This document shows, piece by piece, positions 17,962 through 27,700 of a stretch of DNA of 64,000 nt. The notes beneath the pieces are model-generated. The model saw nothing but the letters and a program-made list of their open reading frames with translations, did no database searches and was not told where the DNA came from. This DNA comes from Hafnia alvei (GTDB lineage: Bacteria > Pseudomonadota > Gammaproteobacteria > Enterobacterales > Enterobacteriaceae): contig NZ_FMIQ01000037.1 in assembly GCF_900095695.1 (NCBI RefSeq), positions 1 through 64,000 of the forward strand, written 5' to 3'. The position numbers and the translations under genes are program-made. Numbering within the stretch: position 1 is the stretch's first letter; every line of letters begins with the position of its first letter.

Positions 17962-18426
17962 ATGATGACTGATAAAAAAATACTACGAGCGGCGCTGTTA
18001 GGGGCTGTTATGAGTTTGAGCACCGCCAGCTTAGCGGCTTCGAAACCGGTCTCAACCTCGGAGCTGGTACAACAATCAGGCTATCAGCAAACATGGCAGA
18101 AGATGGTGAAAGGGCAGAAAAACTTGCCGGTATGGGCACGTAAAGGCTCTGGTACCTCAACGCCGCCAGAATGGGTAACGTGGCAAGGTAAAAAATATCA
18201 GGTTGGCAATATTTGTAAGCCGCATGACTGCGCGAATAATTTTATGTACGTGGCGTTTAGCAATGATAAAAAACAGGTTTGGGGAGTTCGTGTGGAAATA
18301 GCGGATACCCCTGACGCGCTTGACCATCCAAGCAAACACGCAAAATACCAGTGGCTGGGTAAGCCAGATAGTCAGATGAAAGCGATGCTCACCAAGCAAA
18401 TTGAAAGCACGCCTGATTGGAATTAA
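17962..18426 (+). CDS. Ivy-family lysozyme inhibitor (periplasmic)
   Basis: A 154-residue protein with signal peptide MMTDKKILRAALLGAVMSLSTASLAA. The mature part carries CKPHDC, the disulfide-closed loop whose histidine enters the active site of c-type lysozyme in Ivy, plus a downstream NFMYVAFSNDKKQVWGV strand and the Ivy-like opening SELVQQSGYQQTWQKMV. Ivy protects the cell wall from host lysozyme and may moderate the cell's own lytic transglycosylases. ATG 17962 or 17965 is preferred because AAAGGA at 17951-17956 would sit on top of ATG 17956. Sequence is divergent from E. coli Ivy outside the loop. Confidence 0.85.
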   Translation: MMTDKKILRAALLGAVMSLSTASLAASKPVSTSELVQQSGYQQTWQKMVKGQKNLPVWARKGSGTSTPPEWVTWQGKKYQVGNICKPHDCANNFMYVAFSNDKKQVWGVRVEIADTPDALDHPSKHAKYQWLGKPDSQMKAMLTKQIESTPDWN

Positions 18427-18448
18427 TTTTTTAACGCATTTTCGGTTG

Positions 18449-18484
18449 GTATTCCCCAAGGTCTGTTTATCGCTTGGGGAATAC
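18449..18484 (+). terminator. 12-bp inverted repeat after the Ivy gene
   Basis: GTATTCCCCAAG (18449-18460) and CTTGGGGAATAC (18473-18484) form a perfect 12-bp stem with a 12-base loop. No T-run follows, so it may be an mRNA-stabilising hairpin or a factor-assisted terminator. It lies 22 bases after the stop. Confidence 0.6.
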
Positions 18485-18680
18485 ATCAGTAGATCACGTT
18501 TATGATGTGTTGCATATAAAGTATTTTCTTTCGAAACTATCAGCGAGCAATTAATAATCGTGTTTGTCTTTCTATGTCATTGACTGTGTAATAAACCGTA
18601 AAGCCAGCAGGGTTTTATAACCGTTGATGCTAACATTTTGGCCATTGTTTAACTCTCTAATGACGGTAATGTTCACAAAT

Positions 18681-19316
18681 ATGAAAAAATATCTTTTGCT
18701 GGCGCTATTCAGCACATTCTCTTTATTTTCTTTTGCATCACACGCGGCAGACTATCAGGAAGGCGAACAGTACGTAAAACTGAAAAATAAGGTACCCAAC
18801 GCCCCTGCCGTAGTTGAGTTTTTCTCCTTTTATTGCCCGCCATGCAGCCAGTTTGCAAGTGTTTATAAAGTCAGTGAAGCCGTTAACGAACGCTTACCTC
18901 AGAACGATAAAGTGGTGAAATATCACGTAGGCGCCATGGGTTCGATGGGGGAAGCGCTGACAGAAGCATGGTCTGTAGCCATTGCACTGGGAGTTGAAAA
19001 CAAAGTAGAGAAGCCTCTCTTCGATGCTGTGCAGAAAGAGCAATCGATAAAGAACAAAGAGGATATTCGTCAGGTATTTATTCAGGCGGGTATACCAGCC
19101 GAAGAATATGACGGCGCACTACATAGCTTTATGGTGAAATCAATCACTGCAAAACAACAAAGTGCCGTAGAGGCCTTCGATGTTCGTGGTACCCCATCAT
19201 TCTATGTTGATGGCCAATATCAGGTTAAGAATGACGGAATGCAGAGTAAAACCATTGATGGTTACCGTTCTGAGTTTGCAGATGTAGTGAAATTCCTGAT
19301 CGATCAGAATAAGTAG
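18681..19316 (+). CDS. DsbA-family periplasmic thiol:disulfide oxidoreductase (CPPC active site)
   Basis: A 211-residue thioredoxin-fold protein with signal peptide MKKYLLLALFSTFSLFSFASHA. The redox motif is CPPC at 52-55 of the precursor (FFSFYCPPCSQF), the cis-proline lies in VRGTPSFYVDG, and helical-insert segments match DsbA. E. coli DsbA has CPHC, so the dipeptide suggests a paralogue with a different redox potential, comparable to SrgA or DsbL. ATG 18681 gives a proper signal peptide; longer starts do not. No DsbB/DsbI partner gene is adjacent. The inverse-autotransporter products upstream contain cysteine pairs that could be substrates, which is only a suggestion. Confidence 0.85.
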   Translation: MKKYLLLALFSTFSLFSFASHAADYQEGEQYVKLKNKVPNAPAVVEFFSFYCPPCSQFASVYKVSEAVNERLPQNDKVVKYHVGAMGSMGEALTEAWSVAIALGVENKVEKPLFDAVQKEQSIKNKEDIRQVFIQAGIPAEEYDGALHSFMVKSITAKQQSAVEAFDVRGTPSFYVDGQYQVKNDGMQSKTIDGYRSEFADVVKFLIDQNK

Positions 19317-19332
19317 TTTTCAGTACCGTAAT

Positions 19333-19367
19333 AAAAAGCCCGTCGATATTTTCTCGCGGGCTTTTTT
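19333..19367. terminator. Bidirectional terminator between the DsbA-like gene and narL
   Basis: AAAAAGCCCG (19333-19342) and CGGGCTTTTTT (19357-19367) form a stem with an inner CGA/TCG pairing. A-run and T-run on both sides suit termination of both convergent genes. Confidence 0.92.
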
Positions 19368-19369
19368 GA

Positions 19370-20032
19370 TCAAAAGACCTTTTCTTGTAATACCCATACA
19401 GCGGCTTCTACACGCGATTTTAACTTCATTTTTTTCAGCAAATGCTTCACGTGAACTTTTACCGTACTTTCGGTAATCATTAATTTACGGGCGATCATTT
19501 TGTTCGGTAAGCCTTGCGCAATCAGCTTCAAAATATCGCATTCGCGCGGGGTTAATTGCTGCACATCGCGCTCTGAAGAAGGGCGACTTTCACGCAGGCT
19601 GGCGGCTAATACCGGCGTGAGCGCTTCACTGATAACCACTTGTCCGGCAGCGGCCTGATGGAGTGAACGCAGCAGATCCTCTGGCTCCATGTCTTTAAGC
19701 AGGTAGCCATCGGCACCGCGCTTTAACGCACTGATGACGTCATCTTCATGATTCGAAACGCTAAACACCACCACGCGGCCTGATAGTGTGCGGGTACGAA
19801 GCTGATCCAGCGTTTCCAGCCCGTTCATGCCCGGCATATTGAGGTCGAGCAAAATCAAATCAGGATCGAGCTCTTCCGCCAATTCAATACCTTGTTGACC
19901 GTTGCTGGCTTCGCCGATCACCTTTAGCTGTGGCTCAAGGCTAATCAGTTGTTTCACGCCGCTGCGAAGCATCGGGTGATCGTCAATTAACAGAATCGTA
20001 TATTGATCGTCTTGAGTTAATGTGGAATTCAT
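19370..20032 (-). CDS. narL: Nitrate/nitrite response regulator NarL
   Basis: A 220-residue response regulator with an N-terminal receiver (acidic pair DD at 17-18, phosphoacceptor Asp63 in LLDLNMPG, Lys in LLKDMEP) and a C-terminal LuxR-type helix-turn-helix ([43 protein letters not shown]). It activates nitrate respiration genes and represses other anaerobic genes. ATG 20032 has GAGGAGAAATTG upstream; the frame continues to 20116 inside narX, but that longer start is not needed. It follows narX by 31 bases on the same transcript. Confidence 0.97.
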   Translation of the reverse strand: MNSTLTQDDQYTILLIDDHPMLRSGVKQLISLEPQLKVIGEASNGQQGIELAEELDPDLILLDLNMPGMNGLETLDQLRTRTLSGRVVVFSVSNHEDDVISALKRGADGYLLKDMEPEDLLRSLHQAAAGQVVISEALTPVLAASLRESRPSSERDVQQLTPRECDILKLIAQGLPNKMIARKLMITESTVKVHVKHLLKKMKLKSRVEAAVWVLQEKVF

Positions 20033-20063
20033 CAATTTCTCCTCTAAACCAGATGCCGTGGGA

Positions 20064-21848
20064 TTAGCGTAATTCCTGCGGGAATGTGACTCGTACTTCG
20101 GTGCCACCGCTCGCACGGCGTGAAATTCGGCATTCTCCGTTCAGACTCTGGGCTCTATCGCTCATAATCACGAGACCGTAGTGATTCTGTCGCTCAGGGG
20201 AAGCGCTAATACCCAGGCCGTTGTCACAAATAGACATAACGATTTCATCATCTTGTAGGGTGATGGTCATATCAACCTGCGTTGCCTGCGCGTGTTTAAG
20301 TATGTTGCTTAGTGCTTCTCTGGCAATTTGTACTAAATGAATCGCCTGATGTGATGGAACACATTTGGCTGGAAGCTGATAGTCAAAATGGATAGCAAAA
20401 CCAAAGCGTTGATTAAATTCGGCGATGGTGACCTGTAAAGCAGCCAGTAACCCCGGCTCGCTAAGCTTCAGACGAAAAGTCGTCAGCAGCTCGCGCAGTT
20501 GACGATAGGCGGCATTCAGCTCTTCGCGCATCTCTTGCAGCTGGGTTTGAATATTGTCAGGTAACGCCGTGGACTGCATCTGTAAATAGCTGATTTTCAT
20601 CTTTAAGCATGAGAGCGATTGGGCGATGGAGTCGTGCAGCTCACGGGCAATGGCAGAACGTTCTTCCATCACCGCCAGCTGTTGCTGTTGATCGGCCTGT
20701 TGTTCCAGCGCCAAGGTGCTGGTGATCTGTTCGGACAACGTCATCATCAGCTGCGTTTGCTCGGGCTGTAGCGTTACGCCCTCAGGCAGCTGGGCCAAAA
20801 TCAAACCATAGCGGCCGCTTTGATCGTTCAAGCTCCAACTGACCGTAGAGCTAGGTTTATTTGGAACATGCTCAGAATGATTTAAACATTGAACGCAATG
20901 CGTATCAGGACAGTGCTTGGGACGCTGTGTTTCCACACAGTTAAGCTCATCAAACTGCTCGTCGCTGTTATTTTCATATAAGCGTATTTGCAGCGAATGC
21001 AGCGGCGTGAGCTCTTGCAGCTCCGTGAGCACCGGCAGCAGGCGAGAACATAACGGCGCGCGTGAATGGAGCTGGCGGCTGGCACGATATAGATACGACA
21101 AAACCTGATTTTTCTTTTGTAAATCCGTGGTTTTTTGCTCTACCAGCTGTTCGAGTTTGCCATACATCAGCGAGAGTTCGGATGACATAGCATTCAGCGT
21201 TGAACCCAAAATAGCCATTTCATCCTGATGATCGGTCTGCTGAAAACGCTGGCTGAAATTTCCTTGCCCAATTGCCTGCGACATACTGACTAACTGACGC
21301 CAAGGGTGGAGTAATCGACGGCGTAAATAGACTACGGTGCCAACCAGCAGTAACAGCGTGAGAATAATAAAAATCTTTTGCACTACGCTAACCATCGTCA
21401 AACGCTGTTCGGTTTGGTGATCGATGGCGGAAACCAGTTCATCTAAGTGGCCGACGAATTTGGCCACGTTATCTCGAGCATCGTCGGGGTGCTGTGCTGC
21501 CAGCAGCGCGGGAAGCAGATCGCCTTGCCAAGCACGCTGCAGGGCGGAAAACTGCGTGTTGAGATGCTCTTCCTTGACGGCTGAAAGCAATACCGGGCTG
21601 TTTAAATCTCTATTTAATTCATTAAGGCAGCGCTTGCTATCCGCATTAGCATTCAGCGGTACCATCGAGAGTAAACGATAGCTCTGCATTCTCAGCGACC
21701 CGGATGTGTTGATCGCGTGCGCGTTGCCTTGAATGCTCTGCGCCATCCAGCTGGAAACGCTCATTCCTGCGATACCACATACGCCAAGCAGTAGCATCAA
21801 AACGGCTACCTGACTGACGATGGAAAAACGTGCACAGAAATGTTTCAT
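20064..21848 (-). CDS. narX: Nitrate/nitrite sensor histidine kinase NarX
   Basis: A 594-residue inner-membrane kinase. Two membrane helices (about 12-33 and 148-170) flank the periplasmic ligand domain, which begins with the P-box [17 protein letters not shown] (44-60). HAMP (about 170-225), a signalling helix, a central module with the cysteine-rich [15 protein letters not shown] stretch, the HisKA_3 H-box [19 protein letters not shown] and a GHKL ATPase domain ([15 protein letters not shown]) follow. It phosphorylates NarL when nitrate is present. The length is close to E. coli NarX (598 aa). Divergent from narK. Confidence 0.97.
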   Translation of the reverse strand: MKHFCARFSIVSQVAVLMLLLGVCGIAGMSVSSWMAQSIQGNAHAINTSGSLRMQSYRLLSMVPLNANADSKRCLNELNRDLNSPVLLSAVKEEHLNTQFSALQRAWQGDLLPALLAAQHPDDARDNVAKFVGHLDELVSAIDHQTEQRLTMVSVVQKIFIILTLLLLVGTVVYLRRRLLHPWRQLVSMSQAIGQGNFSQRFQQTDHQDEMAILGSTLNAMSSELSLMYGKLEQLVEQKTTDLQKKNQVLSYLYRASRQLHSRAPLCSRLLPVLTELQELTPLHSLQIRLYENNSDEQFDELNCVETQRPKHCPDTHCVQCLNHSEHVPNKPSSTVSWSLNDQSGRYGLILAQLPEGVTLQPEQTQLMMTLSEQITSTLALEQQADQQQQLAVMEERSAIARELHDSIAQSLSCLKMKISYLQMQSTALPDNIQTQLQEMREELNAAYRQLRELLTTFRLKLSEPGLLAALQVTIAEFNQRFGFAIHFDYQLPAKCVPSHQAIHLVQIAREALSNILKHAQATQVDMTITLQDDEIVMSICDNGLGISASPERQNHYGLVIMSDRAQSLNGECRISRRASGGTEVRVTFPQELR

Positions 21849-21924
21849 GAAAATCTACCGGCTGCGGGAAAAGGGAAAGATACCTTTGAAAAGCCTTTTT
21901 AAATCATCCTAGCCTATAACCCCA

Positions 21925-21940
21925 TACCCATAAGGAAGTA
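21925..21940 (+). promoter_or_regulatory. Candidate NarL 7-2-7 site upstream of narK
   Basis: TACCCAT (21925-21931), a perfect TACYYMT heptamer, then AA, then GGAAGTA (21934-21940), an inverted heptamer with one mismatch. This is the 7-2-7 arrangement bound by NarL and NarP. A lone perfect heptamer TACTCAT lies at 22037-22043. Both are in the narX-narK intergenic region. Confidence 0.6.
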
Positions 21941-22089
21941 ACCCTTAATATTTGCGTGTGCCACTCACACAGCGAAGGCGCAATTATTAAAGCTTTAACC
22001 GGATGATTCTTCGGAAATATTTTTCTCATTATAGACTACTCATTAAGGGAGTTATGGCTGATTTCGCCAAATTGCTACCTTACAGCGGC

Positions 22090-22131
22090 TTGATTTGTAT
22101 CAAGTTTGCCCACGGGCGTGATGCGTACAAC
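22090..22131 (+). promoter_or_regulatory. FNR-dependent narK promoter
   Basis: TTGATttgtATCAA at 22090-22103 is a perfect FNR site, centre 22096.5. TACAAC at 22126-22131 fits a -10 box that would place the start near 22138, exactly 41.5 bases from the FNR centre, as in class II FNR promoters. The narK ATG at 22165 follows. Confidence 0.85.
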
Positions 22132-22164
22132 TCCGCTACTAACCGGATAAAGGCAGAGGTTTTT

Positions 22165-23580
22165 ATGACACAAGCATCCGCTCCAGATACACAATCGAAA
22201 GGGGGCGTGATCCAGGATTGGCGCCCTGAAGAGCCTGATTTTTGGCAGCAAATCGGCCAAAAAACAGCTCAGCGTAATCTATGGATTTCAATTCCCTGTT
22301 TATTACTCGCTTTTTGCGTCTGGATGCTGTTCAGCGCGGTGGCGGTAAATCTCAACAAGGTCGGGTTTAACTTCACCACCGATCAGCTGTTTATGTTGAC
22401 CGCGCTGCCTTCTGTTTCGGGCGCGATTTTGCGTGTGCCATACTCCTTTGTGATCCCTATGTTTGGTGGGCGTCGCTGGACCGCAATCAGCACTATTTTC
22501 CTCATTATTCCTTGCCTATGGCTGGGATATGCGGTGCAGGACCCAACGACGTCGTTTAGCGTTTTCGTGACGATTTCCCTGCTGTGTGGTTTTGCCGGCG
22601 CTAACTTTGCCTCCAGCATGGCTAACATCAGCTTCTTCTTCCCTAAGAACAAACAGGGTGGAGCGCTGGGCTTAAACGGGGGCTTGGGTAATTTAGGCGT
22701 CAGCGTGATGCAGCTGATTGCGCCGATTGCTATTTCCATCAGCATTTTCGGTATCTTCGGGGGTACAGGTCATACCCAGCCAGACGGTAGTAGCCTGTGG
22801 TTGGAAAATGCCGCGTGGATCTGGGTGCCGTTCCTGATTATTGCCACGCTGTTTGCTTGGTTTGGCATGAATGATTTAGCCGCGTCGAAGGCCTCGCTCA
22901 GCCAACAGCTACCGGTGCTTAAACGTGGGCACCTGTGGATCTTGAGCGTGCTGTATCTCTCTACGTTCGGCTCGTTTATCGGTTTTTCGGCAGGTTTTGC
23001 CATGCTGTCAAAAACTCAGTTCCCTGATGTGGTGATCCTGCATTACGCCTTCTTTGGCCCGTTCCTCGGTGCGCTGGCTCGTCCGGTCGGCGGGGCTTTG
23101 TCCGATCGCTTTGGTGGTATTCGGGTTACGCTGATCAACTTTGTGCTGATGGCGATTTTCGCCGCGCTGTTGTTCCTGACGCTGCCAACTCACGGCGTGG
23201 GTGGTTCGTTTATTGCCTTCTACAGCGTCTTTATGCTGCTGTTCTTAACCGCAGGCTTAGGCAGTGGTTCAACGTTCCAGATGATTGCGGTGGTATTCCG
23301 TAAGATCACTATCGACAGCGTGAAAGCGCGTGGCGGTAGCGACGATCAGGCACAGCGCGAAGCCGTCACCGATACTGCGGCGGCGTTAGGTTTTATCTCC
23401 GCTATTGGTGCAGCAGGGGGCTTCTTTATTCCTAAAGCCTTTGGCACATCGTTGGCGCTGACCGGTTCTCCGGCTGGGGCAATGAAGATCTTTGTGGTGT
23501 TTTACGTCGTCTGTATTCTGATTACGTGGTTTGTTTATGGCCGTAATTTGAAAACGCTGGCAACAAAGAAAGCCCGCTAA
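22165..23580 (+). CDS. narK: Nitrate/nitrite antiporter NarK
   Basis: A 471-residue MFS protein with twelve membrane helices that takes up nitrate and exports nitrite during nitrate respiration. The nitrate-signature segments GFAGANFASSMANISFFFPK and GSGSTFQMIAVVFRK are intact, as are the substrate arginine in LRVPYSF and the second in GPFLGALARPVGG. ATG 22165 gives an N-terminus (MTQASAPD...IQDWRPEEPDFW) like E. coli NarK and has AGAGG upstream; a frame reaching 22003 crosses the promoter and is rejected. Under FNR and NarL control from sequence. Confidence 0.97.
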   Translation: MTQASAPDTQSKGGVIQDWRPEEPDFWQQIGQKTAQRNLWISIPCLLLAFCVWMLFSAVAVNLNKVGFNFTTDQLFMLTALPSVSGAILRVPYSFVIPMFGGRRWTAISTIFLIIPCLWLGYAVQDPTTSFSVFVTISLLCGFAGANFASSMANISFFFPKNKQGGALGLNGGLGNLGVSVMQLIAPIAISISIFGIFGGTGHTQPDGSSLWLENAAWIWVPFLIIATLFAWFGMNDLAASKASLSQQLPVLKRGHLWILSVLYLSTFGSFIGFSAGFAMLSKTQFPDVVILHYAFFGPFLGALARPVGGALSDRFGGIRVTLINFVLMAIFAALLFLTLPTHGVGGSFIAFYSVFMLLFLTAGLGSGSTFQMIAVVFRKITIDSVKARGGSDDQAQREAVTDTAAALGFISAIGAAGGFFIPKAFGTSLALTGSPAGAMKIFVVFYVVCILITWFVYGRNLKTLATKKAR

Positions 23581-23618
23581 TAGGTTTAAAGTAAGATACT
23601 TAAGCTTATTTTTAGGGG

Positions 23619-23749
23619 GAGTACACCGATGGGGTCGTAGCGGCGTAAGCCGCCGACAACTTTGCCTGGAGCAAAGTTGAACAACGCGGAAGCGTTGCCC
23701 TTTAGGGAGGAACACATGGATGTGTTCCGTAACCGCCCCGCGGTGTGCT
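23619..23749. repeat. Palindromic four-hairpin repeat downstream of narK
   Basis: The outer arms ACACCG-at-GGGG (23623-23634) and CCCC-g-CGGTGT (23736-23746) close a unit with four internal hairpins: GCGGC/GCCGC (23640-23653), CAACTTTGC/GCAAAGTTG around CTGGA (23657-23679), CAACGC/GCGTTG around GGAA (23682-23697) and GGAACACAT/ATGTGTTCC (23709-23728). The last three, and the linker GCCCT..., match the order and loops of the hairpins in the ERIC insert at 1534-1610 (CTGGA loop, short hairpin, GCCCTA linker, CATGGATG) although the stems differ in sequence. Confidence 0.8.
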
Positions 23750-23811
23750 AGACCCGTGTATCTCGATCTTTTAAACGGTCGGTAACACGTTAATAAGTTT
23801 GCTCGTTCTAA

Positions 23812-23848
23812 TAAAAAAGCCCCCGCTGAATTCTCGCGGGGGCTTTTT
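23812..23848. terminator. Bidirectional terminator downstream of narK
   Basis: GCCCCCGC (23819-23826) and GCGGGGGC (23836-23843) form an 8-bp GC stem with AAAAAA before and TTTTT after. It separates narK plus the repeat from the convergent minus-strand gene ending at 23872. Confidence 0.93.
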
Positions 23849-23871
23849 ATTATGGGCGAACAGCGGGGTGA

Positions 23872-24324
23872 CTATTCCCCATAGGCCGCGTTTAAATTGT
23901 CATTTACACGCGCTGGGTTGGTTTCTGGCGCCATCAGCGGCCCGCAGCGATAGCTGTGTTTGCCAAGAGTTAATCGATAATTACCGGCTTTATCCACGCC
24001 CCAATAAATTTCAGGGCTGTTATTGGCTGTTTCTTTAGCCAGTTCATAGCTATCGGATTTAGTGTTATGGATAGCGGGAGCATATTGGGAATATTTGTAA
24101 TCGCTGACAAAGCCATTATGAGAGTAAAAATAATCCCAAGCCTTGGTTTTACGGTTAATCAAACCGATAACGGCGTGACCATCGGCCACGTTTCTCAATG
24201 TTAGGTTAATGTTTTTTCCGCATTTTTGATGCTGAATGGGAGAGCTGGTGTCTGGCTCAATGGCATTAGCGAATAAGGGAAGCGCTGCCAAAACAGGGAA
24301 CATCACATATTTTATATGACTCAT
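23872..24324 (-). CDS. Small secreted protein of unknown function inside the nitrate cluster
   Basis: A 150-residue protein with a clear signal peptide (MSHIKYVMFPVLAALPLFANA, cleavage before IEP). The mature part is about 129 residues, rich in Asn, Tyr and Lys, with two cysteines (KCGKN near residue 35 and YRCGP near 127) that could form one disulfide bridge. I do not recognise a family; the beta-rich sequence and YRCG motif loosely recall small periplasmic inhibitors of the MliC type, which is only an impression. It lies on the opposite strand between narK and narG, a place where E. coli has no such gene. Confidence 0.7.
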   Translation of the reverse strand: MSHIKYVMFPVLAALPLFANAIEPDTSSPIQHQKCGKNINLTLRNVADGHAVIGLINRKTKAWDYFYSHNGFVSDYKYSQYAPAIHNTKSDSYELAKETANNSPEIYWGVDKAGNYRLTLGKHSYRCGPLMAPETNPARVNDNLNAAYGE

Positions 24325-24791
24325 CAGGTGTCAATCTCAAGAGTAAAACGCGACTTCTGGCTGAAAGAATAATCCAGAAGGGAATATTTTCGGCGTGATG
24401 CTGATATGTCTGAGCGGTAAATACAATATCCCATTTTCATGTTGTTACTCTTTTTTCTTATATTTTGACGTTGAAGTATTAAGCAAAAACACTGACCTGA
24501 TTGCCATCAACGACTTACCTACCCCCAAATAGTCTTGCCTAGCAAATTATCCTCAATAAAACATGCGGATTTAAAATTAATCTCTATTTTTCATTTAATT
24601 AGATGCTTTTCTGGATCTTATCCTTTGGTGGTATTTCGCGCTAATACTGGAATAGGCCCCGCATTCTGCCTTGATCGCAATCAAGTTCCGCGCGCGTAAC
24701 GCTCGGTAGTCTGGCCGCAATCTGAGCAATGCATCACGCATATTTCACAATAATGACAGGGGATTTAATCCCCGTATCAGGAGAACTCCGG
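24325..24791 (+). promoter_or_regulatory. narGHJI regulatory region with FNR site
   Basis: TTGATcgcaATCAA at 24671-24684 is a perfect FNR site (centre 24677.5). A start near 24719 would lie 41.5 bases downstream, with TAGTCT at 24707-24712 in the -10 position. About 200 bases upstream of that start, overlapping heptamers TACCTAC (24516-24522) and TACCCCC (24520-24526) each fit the NarL consensus TACYYMT at six of seven positions, matching the known distal NarL site of E. coli narG. GGGGAT/ATCCCC (24758-24772) can form a small hairpin in the leader. The rest of this 467-bp gap shows no gene. Confidence 0.8.
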
Positions 24792-27700
24792 ATGAGCAAA
24801 TTTCTTGACCGGTTCCGTTATTTCAAACAGAAAGGCGAAACGTTCGCTGATGGCCACGGCCAAGAACTGAACGTTAACCGTGACTGGGAAGACGGATACC
24901 GTAGCCGCTGGCAACATGACAAAATCGTGCGCTCTACCCACGGGGTAAACTGTACCGGTTCATGTAGCTGGAAGATTTATGTCAAGAACGGGCTAGTCAC
25001 TTGGGAAACCCAGCAGACTGACTATCCTCGTACTCGCCCTGATTTGCCAAACCACGAACCACGCGGCTGCCCGCGCGGCGCGAGCTACTCTTGGTATCTG
25101 TATAGCGCTAACCGCGTGAAATATCCGATGATGCGCAAGCGTCTGATGAAGCTGTGGCGTGAAGCGAAAGCTCAGCATAGCGATCCGGTAGACGCATGGG
25201 CTTCTATCGTTAGCGATACCGAAAAATCTAAAGAATACAAACAGGCGCGTGGTCGCGGCGGTTTTGTTCGTTCTAGCTGGAAAGAAGTAAACGAGCTGAT
25301 TGCGGCATCCAACGTTTATACCGCCAAGCAGTACGGCCCAGACCGCATTATCGGTTTCTCGCCGATCCCTGCGATGTCGATGGTTTCCTATGCGGCGGGC
25401 GCACGCTATCTGTCGCTGATCGGCGGCGTATGCCTGAGCTTCTATGACTGGTACTGCGATTTACCGCCTGCGTCGCCAATGACGTGGGGCGAGCAAACCG
25501 ACGTGCCTGAATCGGCTGACTGGTATAACTCTTCTTATATCATCGCTTGGGGCTCTAACGTTCCGCAAACGCGTACGCCGGATGCGCACTTCTTCACCGA
25601 AGTGCGTTACAAAGGCACGAAGACCGTGGCGGTGACGCCTGACTACGCGGAAATTGCCAAGCTGTGCGACCACTGGCTGAACCCGAAACAGGGTACCGAT
25701 AGCGCCATGGCGCTGGCGATGGGCCATGTGATCCTCAATGAATTCCACGTTCAGCGCCAGACCGAATACTTTGCCGACTACGTGCGCACCTACACCGACA
25801 TGCCAATGCTGGTGCTGCTAGAGCAGCGCGCAGAGGGGCATTATGCGGCAGGCCGTATGCTGCGTGCTTCTGACTTGGTGGATGGTTTAGGCCAAGAGAA
25901 TAACCCTGAATGGAAAACCGTTGCGATTAACCAAAACGGCGAGCTTACCGCGCCGCAGGGGTCTATCGGCTACCGCTGGGGTGAGAAAGGCAAGTGGAAT
26001 CTCGAACAGCGTGACGGCGTGAGCGGTGAAGAAGTTAAACTTCAGCTCAGCCTGCTCGATAACTATGACGAGATTGCCGAAGTGGGCTTCCCGTATTTCG
26101 GCGGTATTAAAACCGGCGAAAGCGATCCGTTCAACAGCGTTGAGCTGAAAGACGTGCTGCTGCATAAGCTGCCGGTTAAACGCCTACAGCTGGCCGATGG
26201 TACAACGGCGTTAGTGACCAGCGTCTACGATCTGACCTTGGCAAACTACGGCATTGAGCGCGGCTTGAACGATGAAAACTGCGCGCAAAGCTATGACGAC
26301 GTGAAAGCCTATTCTCCAGCTTGGGCTGAACTGGTGACCGGCGTAAGCAAAGAAAATATCGTGCGCATTGCGCGTGAGTTTGCGGAAAACGCCGAGAAAA
26401 CCCACGGTCGCTCCATGATTATCGTGGGTGCCGGTGTCAACCACTGGTATCACATGGATATGACCTACCGCGGCCTGATCAACATGCTGATCTTCTGCGG
26501 CTGCGTCGGCCAAAGCGGCGGCGGCTGGGCTCACTACGTGGGGCAGGAAAAACTGCGTCCGCAAACGGGCTGGACTCCGCTGGCATTTGGTCTGGATTGG
26601 CAGCGCCCACCGCGCCACATGAACAGCACCTCTTTCTTCTACAACCATTCAAGCCAGTGGCGCTATGAAACCGTTGGCACCGAAGAACTGCTGTCGCCAA
26701 TGGCGGATAAATCTCGCTTCAGCACCAGCCTGATTGATTTGAACGTACGCGCTGAACGCATGGGATGGCTGCCTTCCGCGCCTCAGCTTGGGACAAACCC
26801 TCTGCATATCGCTGAACAAGCCCGTGCAGCAGGCCTGTCTCCGGTGGATTACACGGTGAAAAGCCTGAAAGAAGGTTCGATTCGCTTTGCCGCCGAGCAG
26901 CCGGACGATGAGAAAAACTTCCCACGTAACCTGTTCGTATGGCGTTCAAACCTGCTGGGATCTTCCGGTAAAGGCCATGAGTACATGCTGAAATACCTGC
27001 TGGGTACCGAACACGGTATTCAAGGTCAGGATTTAGGTCAGCAGGGCGGAGTGAAACCTGAAGACGTCGAGTGGAAAGACAACCCGGGCGAAGGCAAATT
27101 GGATCTGGTGGTTACGCTTGATTTCCGTATGTCGAGTACCTGCCTCTATTCCGATATCGTGCTGCCAACCGCCACATGGTACGAAAAAGACGATATGAAT
27201 ACGTCGGATATGCATCCGTTTATTCATCCATTGTCTGCCGCGGTCGATCCCGCGTGGGAATCCAAAAGCGATTGGGAAATCTATAAAGGTATCGCCGATG
27301 CGTTCTCACGCATGTGTGACGGTCATTTAGGTAAAGAAACTGACATCGTGACATTGCCTATCCAGCATGACTCTGCTGCCGAATTGGCGCAGCCGTTTGG
27401 CGTGAAGGATTGGAAAAAAGGCGAATGCGATCTTATTCCGGGTAAAACCGCACCGCACATCATTGCGGTTGAACGTGACTATCCAAATACCTATGCGCGC
27501 TTTACGTCTCTGGGGCCGTTAATGGACACCTTGGGCAACGGCGGCAAAGGCATTAGCTGGAATACCCAGACCGAGGTCGATTTCCTCAAACAGCTTAACT
27601 ATACCCAGCCAGACGGCGCAGCCGCTGGACGTCCGAAAATCGAAACCGCGATTGATGCGGCAGAAGTCATTCTGTCATTGGCACCTGAAACTAACGGACA

